Positions 1 to 6,991 of a stretch of DNA of 20,534 bases are shown piece after piece (the first letter of the stretch is position 1; the number at the start of each line of letters is the position of its first letter). The DNA lies in NCBI GenBank assembly GCA_023436685.1, contig JAEZIL010000224.1:1-20534 (forward strand), in the 5' to 3' direction. This DNA is from Bacteroidota bacterium (lineage in GTDB: Bacteria > Bacteroidota > Bacteroidia > Chitinophagales > Chitinophagaceae). The notes beneath the pieces are model-generated. The model ran no database searches. It had not been told where the DNA came from and saw only the letters and a program-made list of their open reading frames with translations. Both the position numbers and the translations under genes were made by a program.

Positions 1-72
1 GTATAACTGGTATCGTTTTCATAATTTCTTGAAAAAACTATAACGCAACAAAAACAAGTTTAGTACAGCCCG

Positions 73-510
73 TTATTGTTTCTGCTCAATAAACTTACGC
101 AGCAATTCAAGAACCACATTCCAGTAAAAAGCGATATGCTTGTAGATGGCTTCTGTGGCGAAATTGCTGGCGGTGAAGTGGAGCAACGTTTGTTCACCTT
201 GGGGTATTAATTTAAAGGTAAAGACGCAACTATTTTCCCCGGTAAGAGGCAGGCGCGATAGCGAACTAAGATGGGAGTAGGATAAGACCTGCTCAGGTTC
301 AAATTGTAATACGCTACCATAGTTTTCAAGCTCGGTTTTATACCAGGGGCCTTTTATGCTGAAAGGGCTACCAACTTGCCAGGTAGTATTTATTTCTATT
401 GGCGATTCAGACATCCACTGTTGCATAAGTGAGGGTGTTGTTAATGCCTGCCATACCGTAGATGGGCTTGCACTGATAAGTACGGACTTTTGAAAGGTCG
501 GTAAACTCAT
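73..510 (-). CDS. SRPBCC / AHSA1-like domain protein
   Basis: The 145-residue protein is a single START/Bet v1-like (SRPBCC, activator-of-Hsp90-ATPase-1-like) domain. Visible family features are the N-terminal strand with VWQALTTP and QQWM (about residues 19-32), the central GSVLQFEPEQVLSYSH strand pair, and the C-terminal helix HIAFYWNVVLELLRKF that closes the hydrophobic cavity. There is no signal peptide or membrane segment, so it should be cytoplasmic. Family members bind hydrophobic ligands or act in stress responses; no specific ligand can be inferred here. It is divergent from the membrane protein gene that follows, separated by 66 bases. The ATG at 510 gives a normal full-length protein. 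The fold assignment is secure, the cellular role is unknown. Confidence 0.85.
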   Translation of the reverse strand: MSLPTFQKSVLISASPSTVWQALTTPSLMQQWMSESPIEINTTWQVGSPFSIKGPWYKTELENYGSVLQFEPEQVLSYSHLSSLSRLPLTGENSCVFTFKLIPQGEQTLLHFTASNFATEAIYKHIAFYWNVVLELLRKFIEQKQ

Positions 511-576
511 AAAGAAGTAAATTTATTGAACAATTGGCTCGTCTTATGTATTTTGTTAACATAACCTACGAGCCCG

Positions 577-2214
577 TTGAAAGAATATTTATATAATAAC
601 AGGTTTTTATTAGCTGGTTTGCTGTTGATAGTCGCAGCGTTCGTACTAAACGTGAGCTGTTATATTTACGACCCCGATGACGGCTCTACTATCATATATC
701 ACGTACTGGGACGAAATCCTGCCATTCAGCAACCCTATAACTATTACGATAGTTTCAATGATCATCTATTGTCATTTCTTCCTGCTGATTATTACGCAGT
801 ATATGGGGTAGGGCTTGCAGCTACCCTGCTGGCGGCTATAGTTATTTACATATTGCTGATAGAGATCGCGCTTAGTTTTACTGATGTCAGCCGGACTCAT
901 ATGCAGGCTATAGGGCTCATCTTTTTACTTGCAGTACCCGATTTTATTTATCTGACATTATCATACAAGTCGAGCCTGGTTGCTTTTGCACTTGTACTGT
1001 GCAACTATTACCTGCTTATCAAATATGTGAATACTCCCAGGATTGCCTTATTGCTTGGTGCGGCTTTGCTATTTGGTACAGGCGCAGCCATGCGTTGGAA
1101 TATGGGCTCATACGGGCTGGCCATATTTGTTGATGTGTTCTTGCTATACATGGCCGCCAGAGATAAACGGTGGTGGGTGCTTTTTGTATGGGGCATTTTT
1201 TCAGTTGCATTCTTCCTTCTCTGCTTATGGATGAGTGGCTACACTCTTAACAAGTTTGTAGAAACTGTGCGCTGGGGTAGGGAGTATATGTCAGACTTCG
1301 ATATGCAGCTAAAAGTAGTAGCCATGTTGTGCATGCAGTTGTTTACACCTGTTGCTATACTACTGATAGGCGCCGGGCTGATTCAATGCCTGCGCTATGC
1401 AAAGAGCTATATTCGTGTATGGCTGCTGGCAGTACTTTCGCTCCTGCCGTATTTCTACGTAGGCTTCAATCCGTTGCTGAAGTATATGATTATAGCATTG
1501 CCGGCCATGTTCATAGTAATGGGTATAGGGTATATGTGGCTATACACTACATGGAAGCACAGCCGGGTTGCGAAAACTGCATTTGTAATTGCATTGCTAT
1601 TGCCCTGGTTTGCAGGCATACAGATACATACCAATGAAACTCTGTGGGGTCCTGGTTTTGAACTGAACCAGAAAGGGGGGGCGGATATAAACAAGCGCCT
1701 GGATGAGCGTAAAGGGGAGCGGAAACTGAACATAGGGTTTTACGATGGTTTCTGCATACCTACGGCAGAAGGCCCAAAGCCATTATGGGGTAATTTTTAT
1801 GTGATAGGGTTTGGCAAGGTAAAGCAGATGAATACACTGCTGGGAAAGGAAGTAGAAAGCATAATAGAATTGGCAAGCCGGGAGCATATAGATATTTATA
1901 CCGACCGTGGCAACCCTGTGATGCTGGCCGGCCTATGTAAAGAGAATTATACTACGCACGATAGCTCGAAGCAAGCTGGCCTTGCAACCATCCGCAGATT
2001 TGCCAATGGAAGCAATGCCGTGATAATAAAGCGATTTAATTATAAAGGCGATATAACCGATTATGAGAAAGTGAAGCAACTGGTAAGCAAGCGCTTTGTA
2101 GCACACTTTACCTACACCAGCCAAATGGCTGAATTCATACAACACGCACCCGAGCATGGTATTGAAGTTGTAGGCCGCCCGGGAGCCTTTTCAGGTGTGT
2201 TCGAGGTACAATAG
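577..2214 (+). CDS. polytopic membrane protein, possibly GT-C glycosyltransferase-like
   Basis: This 545-residue protein has about eleven hydrophobic segments between residues 10 and 350, followed by a soluble C-terminal domain of about 190 residues. The first extracytoplasmic loop begins with an acidic cluster (YDPDDGS, about residues 31-37) and is rich in Tyr and Asn. That layout recalls GT-C glycosyltransferases, which carry an acidic pair in the first external loop, but no family signature is firm enough to name an enzyme. The start is TTG: an in-frame TAA at 562-564 lies upstream, no ATG or GTG lies between them, and the first internal Met is at about residue 108, past two membrane segments. 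It stands alone between a divergent and a convergent gene, so the context gives no substrate. The gene is real; its function is open. Confidence 0.72.
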   Translation: MKEYLYNNRFLLAGLLLIVAAFVLNVSCYIYDPDDGSTIIYHVLGRNPAIQQPYNYYDSFNDHLLSFLPADYYAVYGVGLAATLLAAIVIYILLIEIALSFTDVSRTHMQAIGLIFLLAVPDFIYLTLSYKSSLVAFALVLCNYYLLIKYVNTPRIALLLGAALLFGTGAAMRWNMGSYGLAIFVDVFLLYMAARDKRWWVLFVWGIFSVAFFLLCLWMSGYTLNKFVETVRWGREYMSDFDMQLKVVAMLCMQLFTPVAILLIGAGLIQCLRYAKSYIRVWLLAVLSLLPYFYVGFNPLLKYMIIALPAMFIVMGIGYMWLYTTWKHSRVAKTAFVIALLLPWFAGIQIHTNETLWGPGFELNQKGGADINKRLDERKGERKLNIGFYDGFCIPTAEGPKPLWGNFYVIGFGKVKQMNTLLGKEVESIIELASREHIDIYTDRGNPVMLAGLCKENYTTHDSSKQAGLATIRRFANGSNAVIIKRFNYKGDITDYEKVKQLVSKRFVAHFTYTSQMAEFIQHAPEHGIEVVGRPGAFSGVFEVQ

Positions 2215-2223
2215 CAGGGCGCT

Positions 2224-2718
2224 CTAAAACTTGACATGGAAGCCTGCCATGATACCGAAAGCATTGAATTCAAATACATCTGCATTCACACGGCGGAAGC
2301 TTAACTCGGTATTGAAGTGCAGGTTGGAAAATATAGGGAACCTTCCACCAACCTGTGCACCTATGCTGGAACCTGTAGCGCTACCTATACTCGCATATCC
2401 GCCTGTAGCGCCTACATATAGCTGAAAGTCGGTAAGCTGGAATAATGCATTGGCCGTGGCACCTGCAAGAAGGTAGGAAGCCTGCTGCATGCCACCATAT
2501 TCGGCATAAGGGCCAACCTCAAAGCGCTTAGCCTGGTAGGTGACTTTTATTGCACCTGCACCACCCATACTTGTTGTTTCCGTACCTGTAAACCAATCTC
2601 TGTGTTGCTTATGTATCAAAGCTCCGCCATTTATATCTAAACCAATTTTGGCAAAAGAAGAGGCAGGTAGTAGAAATGCTGCTGAAAAAAGAATTATGCG
2701 AATAGTTTTACCAATCAT
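2224..2718 (-). CDS. small outer-membrane beta-barrel protein
   Basis: The 164-residue product begins with a signal peptide (IRIILFSAAFLLPASSFA, cleavage predicted after SSFA at about residue 23). The mature part consists of alternating amphipathic strands rich in Gly, Tyr and Phe, and it ends in GFHVKF with the terminal aromatic residue typical of barrels inserted by BamA. The size fits an eight-stranded barrel. It has no Cys lipobox and no recognisable catalytic motif. It converges on the upstream membrane protein gene with only 9 bases between the stop codons, and faces the flavin reductase gene across a hairpin-containing gap. Outer-membrane location is well supported; transport, adhesion or structural roles cannot be told apart. 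Confidence 0.75.
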   Translation of the reverse strand: MIGKTIRIILFSAAFLLPASSFAKIGLDINGGALIHKQHRDWFTGTETTSMGGAGAIKVTYQAKRFEVGPYAEYGGMQQASYLLAGATANALFQLTDFQLYVGATGGYASIGSATGSSIGAQVGGRFPIFSNLHFNTELSFRRVNADVFEFNAFGIMAGFHVKF

Positions 2719-2809
2719 AAGGCTAAAGTTACAAGCCTAATAACGCATCAACTAAAATAAATATTGCTAATAGGTGGTTCTGTGCGGCGGTAAAATTATT
2801 AATAAAAAG

Positions 2810-2844
2810 AAGCGGGCCCCGGCAGTAGGTTCCGGAGCCCGCTT
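2810..2844 (-). terminator. intrinsic terminator of the flavin reductase-doxX operon
   Basis: An 8-bp GC-rich stem (2810-2817 with 2837-2844) is extended by four further pairs after one mismatch (2819-2822 with 2832-2835), with a 9-base loop. Read on the minus strand it is followed by TTCTTTTTATT, a U-rich tract, 16 bases past the stop of the flavin reductase gene. That is the arrangement of a Rho-independent terminator for the minus strand genes. Confidence 0.8.
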
Positions 2845-2860
2845 GCATAACCCGTTTAAC

Positions 2861-3424
2861 TTAACCCCTTATAGATTTTAATGCCGGGGTCCATTTATGT
2901 AATGCAGTATACATTGCATCCGCAGCTTTATTCAGTTCGTCGTTGGGTGTAAAGTTGCCGTCTTCATCAAAGAACTGGAAGAACATGGGTACGCTTACGG
3001 CTTCACTTAGCGGCATCATACTAAGGGTAGTAAGCACCTGTTTCATCATTTGCGCGGCACGTGTGCCTGCTGAAACACCACCATAGCTAAGTATGCCCAC
3101 AGGTTTGTGCTTCCATTCATGATGCAGATAGTCGATGGCATTTTTAAATACCCCTGTAAAACCATAGTTATATTCGGGCGTAACTATGATGAATGCATCA
3201 GCATCGTCAATCTTAGCAGCCCAGTCTTTAGTGTGCTGGTGCTGGTATTGTTTCATGATGGGGTGAACGGGCTCGTTGAAGAAGGGGAGGTTGATCTCGG
3301 CAAGGTCCAGTATCTCTATATTGAAATCGCTGTGCTTCTTTCCTTCTTCAGCTATCCATTGTGCAAATGCAGGCGATTTGCGGCCTGGCCTCGTGCTGGT
3401 AATGATGATCTTCAAATTGTACAT
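2861..3424 (-). CDS. NAD(P)H-dependent FMN reductase (flavodoxin-like fold)
   Basis: The 187-residue protein belongs to the NADPH-dependent FMN reductase family (flavodoxin-like quinone/azo/chromate reductases). It shows the phosphate-binding loop STRPGR (10-15), the isoalloxazine-contact motif TPEYNYG (82-88) followed by KNAIDYL, and the second flavin loop SYGGVSAG (113-120). Members use NAD(P)H and FMN to reduce quinones, azo compounds or metal ions in the cytoplasm, usually by two electrons. It lies 20 bases downstream of the DoxX gene on the same strand and is probably co-transcribed with it from the region shared with the HxlR regulator. That context suggests detoxification of electrophiles such as quinones. 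The substrate is inference; the family is secure. Confidence 0.9.
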   Translation of the reverse strand: MYNLKIIITSTRPGRKSPAFAQWIAEEGKKHSDFNIEILDLAEINLPFFNEPVHPIMKQYQHQHTKDWAAKIDDADAFIIVTPEYNYGFTGVFKNAIDYLHHEWKHKPVGILSYGGVSAGTRAAQMMKQVLTTLSMMPLSEAVSVPMFFQFFDEDGNFTPNDELNKAADAMYTALHKWTPALKSIRG

Positions 3425-3444
3425 GTTTCGTCTGCTTGTTTATG

Positions 3445-3864
3445 TTATCTAAAGCTTAATTGTTTTCTTTCCTGTTTTGCCAGTTTATTATCCAGGCTTA
3501 GTTCTCCTGTTCCGAAGTAGGCAAGTATCATGGCTGCACCAGTTATCGAGATGTTCTTCATGAACATTACCATATCCATTTGTTTCATCATAGGATCGGT
3601 AATGAGCCAGAACTTGTGCATAGCAAAAGTTACAGGTACCATGAACAACACCAGCAACCAGGCACCCAGTTTTGCTTTATAGCCCAGTATGATACTTATT
3701 GCCCCAACAAATTCCATAATACCTGTAAAGGGTACCAGGATATTAGCCATAGGCACACCCATGCTAGCTGCAAAGCCAATGCTTTGTGCTGAGAAATGGC
3801 CGAAGGCCGACATGATAAAGATGAAGGCGAATAGTATGCGGCCTGTCAGTAAAATGTATTTCAT
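3445..3864 (-). CDS. DoxX family membrane protein
   Basis: A 139-residue inner-membrane protein with four transmembrane helices in the DoxX arrangement: TGRILFAFIFIMSAFGHF at the N-terminus, a second around GIMEFVGAISIILGY, a third around LLVLFMVPVTFAMH, and a fourth around ITGAAMILAYFG. The Gly-Arg-Ile/Leu start and the interhelical GxxKxGAWLL segment fit the family. DoxX-like proteins often accompany flavin reductases and thiol- or quinone-stress regulators; Bacillus subtilis MhqP is an example. Here it is the first gene of a two-gene operon with an FMN reductase, divergent from an HxlR regulator. A minus-strand TAGTTTTG box lies 22 bases upstream of the start codon. The biochemical role of DoxX proteins is not settled. 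Confidence 0.9.
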   Translation of the reverse strand: MKYILLTGRILFAFIFIMSAFGHFSAQSIGFAASMGVPMANILVPFTGIMEFVGAISIILGYKAKLGAWLLVLFMVPVTFAMHKFWLITDPMMKQMDMVMFMKNISITGAAMILAYFGTGELSLDNKLAKQERKQLSFR

Positions 3865-3886
3865 AACGTTTGTTTTTTTGTTGAGG

Positions 3887-3894
3887 CAAAACTA
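3887..3894 (-). promoter_or_regulatory. Bacteroidota -7 box for the doxX-flavin reductase operon
   Basis: On the minus strand the sequence is TAGTTTTG, an exact match to the TAnnTTTG element of Bacteroidota sigma-70 promoters. It sits 22 bases before the DoxX start codon. No clean -33 TTG is found at the expected spacing; the nearest (spacer 15) lies inside the repeat array that may be the HxlR operator, so repressor binding would cover the upstream promoter element. Confidence 0.55.
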
Positions 3895-3903
3895 CCTACC
3901 TTT

Positions 3904-3958
3904 GGTATCCAACAGATACTACTATACCAGAGGATACTAGTATCCCACAGGATACTAT
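3904..3958. promoter_or_regulatory. operator-like array: 18-bp-periodic GGATACT/AGTATCC repeats
   Basis: GATACT recurs at 3915, 3933 and 3951, exactly 18 bases apart, and its inverted partner (GTATCC or the variant TATACC) lies at 3905, 3923 and 3940. The central unit, GGATACTAGTATCC at 3932-3945, is a perfect 14-bp palindrome; the 3914-3928 unit is an imperfect copy, and 3950-3956 is a half site. The array fills the gap between the DoxX -7 box and the HxlR start. Inverted repeats with dyad symmetry in front of and between divergent targets are what winged-helix HxlR dimers bind. The repeats are seen directly; assigning them to this regulator is inference. Confidence 0.65.
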
Positions 3959-3978
3959 TCTTTAAAAAAACTATTGTT

Positions 3979-4374
3979 ATGGCATTTAAGAAACAGGAAC
4001 ACCATACTGAGGCGGCATGCAAAGGCCGACTGATGGCTGTGAAAGATGCGCTGGATGCGATAAATGGTAAATGGAAATTGCCAATAATCATTGCGTTGAG
4101 CGAAGGGCCATTGCGCTTTAAAGAATTGCAACGCACAGTGGAAGGCATTACGCCCAAGGTATTATCGAAAGAGCTGAAAGATATGGAGCTGAACGATTTT
4201 GTGAAACGCTATGTGTACGATACTACACCCGTAACAGTTGAGTATGAGCTAACCGAATACAGCGGTACGCTGGAAGAGGTGATAAGTGCATTGGGCACAT
4301 GGGGCTACCAACACCGCCAACATATAATGAAGGGCAAAGCAGTGAAGAAAAAGAAAGGGGCTGTAGCTGCCTAG
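3979..4374 (+). CDS. HxlR family winged-helix transcriptional regulator
   Basis: The 131-residue protein is a typical HxlR regulator. After a short N-terminal arm comes the winged helix-turn-helix (about residues 19-105) with the hallmark INGKWKLPIIIALSEGPLRF, RTVEGITPKVLSKELKDME and the wing VEYELTEYSGTLEEV. It ends in a basic tail with KKKK. The only Cys is Cys14 in the N-terminal arm just before helix 1; YodB, HypR and QorR-type members sense diamide and quinones through a Cys near this place. It is divergent from a DoxX and flavin reductase operon across a repeat array, which fits local and auto-regulation. Its stop codon abuts the stop of the convergent DUF4292 gene with no base between. 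Family is certain; the redox-sensing role is inferred. Confidence 0.92.
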   Translation: MAFKKQEHHTEAACKGRLMAVKDALDAINGKWKLPIIIALSEGPLRFKELQRTVEGITPKVLSKELKDMELNDFVKRYVYDTTPVTVEYELTEYSGTLEEVISALGTWGYQHRQHIMKGKAVKKKKGAVAA

Positions 4375-5256
4375 TTATTTCAATGTATATCCCTTAGGTA
4401 TAGAGAATGGATAGTCCAATTGCTGATCGAAAGCGACGCTGCTGAAATTCATGTCGAGATAGTAAGGCTCACCATTATTACTCAGGTTTATTACACGGCT
4501 GGTAGCAAATTTCCTTCCGCTTACCTCTTCATAGTTTCCGTATTGTATCATACCCTGTGCACCATTGTCGCCTGTATGCATCTGCATGGTGCGCATAGTG
4601 TTGTCGGCTTTGTTATAGGTTATCTGTTGAATCAAGTTTTTATCCTGCAGCTGTATGCTCATGGTGCCTCCAAAGTCTGTAGCGTCGGTGGGTGTTCCGT
4701 TTTTGTCTATCACATTCCCTATTATCAGGTTTTGCATGGTAGCAAAATCTACCGGAACCGGCAATAATTTGTTGATATCTGATATAGGCATTTTATACAC
4801 TTCGCGCTGCAGGTAGTTAACCACAAAAATGCTATCGGGACGTACATATACACGGGCCACATTCACCAGTCCTCCCAATGCTTGCACGGCTACCCATATC
4901 ACTTCATCCTTCTTTATACGGAAGTTGGATGTGAATTCATTCTTCTGCCCCATAGCCTGGTAGTGCATTTTGGCCTTGCCGCTGAAAGTGCTGAAGTTGA
5001 TCTGGTTTTGCAATAGTGGCCTTATTTTTTCTATTACCGCCAGCTTGTCGTTATTGAGTGTAGATGGCTTAGGTTTTGCAGGTTGTGTTGCTTCCGGTTT
5101 TGTAGCAGAGCCTGGCGTATCAACAGTTATTACACCGTAAGATTTATTATCAACTATTTGCACTTTGCGGCGTACAGGTTGCTTGCCCGTTTTACAAGAT
5201 GCAAATAAAAGAGTGATGAACCCCAGTATAAAAAAGAATGTACGCATGCTATTCAT
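4375..5256 (-). CDS. DUF4292 family lipoprotein
   Basis: The product is a Bacteroidota DUF4292 lipoprotein, distantly related to LolA/LolB-like lipoprotein carriers. From the ATG at 5256 it has 293 residues and starts with a lipoprotein signal ending in the lipobox FASC. The upstream open frame to 5334 was not used because it would run through the end of the TPR gene and bury the signal. An ATG at 5247 (290 residues) is equally good and leaves one base between the genes; the chosen start overlaps the TPR gene by 8 bases. The mature part contains the family stretches around FSGKAKMHYQAMGQ, KDEVIWVAVQALGGL, ARVYVRPDSI and YLDMNFSSVAFDQ. It is the last gene of the dut operon, and coupling to the TPR gene implies a shared envelope function, still unknown. 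Confidence 0.82.
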   Translation of the reverse strand: MNSMRTFFFILGFITLLFASCKTGKQPVRRKVQIVDNKSYGVITVDTPGSATKPEATQPAKPKPSTLNNDKLAVIEKIRPLLQNQINFSTFSGKAKMHYQAMGQKNEFTSNFRIKKDEVIWVAVQALGGLVNVARVYVRPDSIFVVNYLQREVYKMPISDINKLLPVPVDFATMQNLIIGNVIDKNGTPTDATDFGGTMSIQLQDKNLIQQITYNKADNTMRTMQMHTGDNGAQGMIQYGNYEEVSGRKFATSRVINLSNNGEPYYLDMNFSSVAFDQQLDYPFSIPKGYTLK

Positions 5257-6991
5257 ATAGCTTGCGGTCTTGTATTTTCTTGTCGATCTGTACATTATCT
5301 GTTCCTCTTTCCTTGGCCTGTTTCCAATATTCAACAGCCTTATCGGTATTATTCAGTTTGTAATAAATATCGCCCAGGTGATCTAGCAATGTGCCATCGG
5401 CACCTTGGGGATTTGCATTTACGGCTTTTTCAATATACTCCTTAGCTTTTCTGTAGTCGCCTTTTTTGTATAATATCCAGCCATAGGTGTCTAAAAATGT
5501 GGCTTCATCGGGGCGTAACTCTAAAGATCGCTTCGACATTTTTTCAGCATCGTCGAGACGCTTATTACGTACAGACAGATAGTAGCTGTAGTTGTTAAGC
5601 ACTGATGCGTTATCGGGAGCCAGCTTCAATGCTTTCTCATAGGCGCTGTCAGATGCTGCATATTTCTGCGTACTGTTATAAGCATCGCCTAATGTTGAAT
5701 ACATATCGGCAAGAATTTGCTGGCCTTCGTCGGGCTGCATATCAATAGCCCTGAGGATAGCTTTGATACCTTTATCATATTGCTTCTTATTGATATGGCC
5801 AATACCGTTTAGGTAATGTACCATAGCCAGGTTAGGAAACATACGAAGCGCCTTTTCACTATATGCTATCAGCGAGTCGGCATCTTTACGGTCGGTATAG
5901 TTATACAACAGGTTCTGCCACACACCGTATTTCGAAGGGTCGATGGCCAGCGAACGTTTGTACTGCTCAACTGCGTTTTCCGACTGATTGTTCATACTCA
6001 GCAGGTCGCCGTAAACGGCCAGTACCTGGGCATTATTAGGGTGTTGCGTTACTATTTTTTCTGCCAGTTCCAGTGCTGTACGGCGCTGGGTAGTATCGTT
6101 ACCAGCTTCCTGCAGGTGGGCCACCAGCAGTGTAAGCTGCGATTCGGCATCCAGACCTTTGTTGCCTATTGCCTTACTCATATACTCCAGGTATTTATCT
6201 TCCTGCTTATTCTTTTTATAATGGTCGGCCAGGCCTAATAATACAGCAGGGTCATCCGGGAATTTTTTCTCTGCAGCTTTGTATATCTCTAAAGCTTTTT
6301 CGGGTTGTTTATTGTTTTCGTAAAGGTCGGCAAGCAGTACCACAAATCTGCCCTCTGCCGGGTTCCTGTCTATAAGGTCTTGCGTAACTTTAACGGCTCC
6401 AGGCAGGTCGTTCATTTTCAGATAGATCTGCTGTTTTTGCAGTGCCAGGTCTTCATCGTAAGACTTTGCCAGCATCTGGTCTATCAGCTGCAGCGATTCT
6501 TTATACTTGCCCGTTTTCTGGTATAGAAATGCTGCTTTTAGCAGATATTCCTCATTGTACTTTTCATCTTTTGCCAATTGCCCGTAAACTGCAGCAGCTT
6601 CGTCAAACTTGTTGCTCATGGCCAGTATTTCAGCATACTGGCTTTTGTACCATTTGTTGTCGCCCTGCAGCGCAATAGCTTTTTTTATATAATCGGCAGC
6701 CCTGGTACTGCTATTTTGCTTTATAGCCATACGCGACAGGTCGTAGTATGCACCGGCGGCATTAGGATCTAGCTGAACGGTTTTCAGCAGCAGTTGTTCT
6801 GCTTCTTTGTCGTCGCCTTTTGTACGCGCCAGTATGGCATCGTAATAAGTAGCTTCTGCTTCTGTTTTTGTAAGGCCTTTTATAGAAGGAACAACTGTAT
6901 CGGCAGGCTGTGCGCCGGCCGATACAGTGAGTAATGTTATGAATAAAGAGATTGCTGTTTTAGCTATTCCTTGCTTCCCTGTCAGGTTCAT
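5249..6991 (-). CDS. exported tetratricopeptide-repeat (TPR) protein
   Basis: A 580-residue protein with a cleavable signal peptide (hydrophobic core around AISLFITLLTVSAGA, then Q) followed by almost continuous TPR units from about residue 40 to 570. Repeat hallmarks are visible, for example AAGAYYDLSRMA, EKALEIYKAAEKKFPDDPAVLLGLADHY, ENAVEQYKRSLAIDPSKYGVWQNLLYNY and ASDSAYEKALKLAPDNASVLNNYSYYL. It is probably a periplasmic or outer-membrane-associated scaffold. It overlaps the nucleotidyltransferase gene by four bases (ATGA junction) and the DUF4292 lipoprotein gene by about eight, so the three are translationally coupled. From memory, this TPR-DUF4292 pair next to dut is a conserved Bacteroidota arrangement, often continued by an EnvC/M23 gene that is absent here. 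Confidence 0.88.
   Translation of the reverse strand: MNLTGKQGIAKTAISLFITLLTVSAGAQPADTVVPSIKGLTKTEAEATYYDAILARTKGDDKEAEQLLLKTVQLDPNAAGAYYDLSRMAIKQNSSTRAADYIKKAIALQGDNKWYKSQYAEILAMSNKFDEAAAVYGQLAKDEKYNEEYLLKAAFLYQKTGKYKESLQLIDQMLAKSYDEDLALQKQQIYLKMNDLPGAVKVTQDLIDRNPAEGRFVVLLADLYENNKQPEKALEIYKAAEKKFPDDPAVLLGLADHYKKNKQEDKYLEYMSKAIGNKGLDAESQLTLLVAHLQEAGNDTTQRRTALELAEKIVTQHPNNAQVLAVYGDLLSMNNQSENAVEQYKRSLAIDPSKYGVWQNLLYNYTDRKDADSLIAYSEKALRMFPNLAMVHYLNGIGHINKKQYDKGIKAILRAIDMQPDEGQQILADMYSTLGDAYNSTQKYAASDSAYEKALKLAPDNASVLNNYSYYLSVRNKRLDDAEKMSKRSLELRPDEATFLDTYGWILYKKGDYRKAKEYIEKAVNANPQGADGTLLDHLGDIYYKLNNTDKAVEYWKQAKERGTDNVQIDKKIQDRKLYE

Noticed and set aside
1..72. Possible terminator or gene end at the left edge
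   Set aside because: Only AT-rich sequence with no stable hairpin and no open frame entering from the left was found.
1008..1733. Antisense and alternate frames inside the membrane protein gene
   Set aside because: Their products have no domain, and the host frame with eleven membrane segments is clearly the coding one.
3904..3958. Short regular repeats that might be a CRISPR array
   Set aside because: The units are only 18 bases with no separate spacers, are internally palindromic, and sit in a promoter region beside a regulator; no cas gene is present.
5257..5334. N-terminal extension of the DUF4292 protein to 319 residues
   Set aside because: It would lie inside the TPR coding region and put 26 charged residues before the lipoprotein signal.
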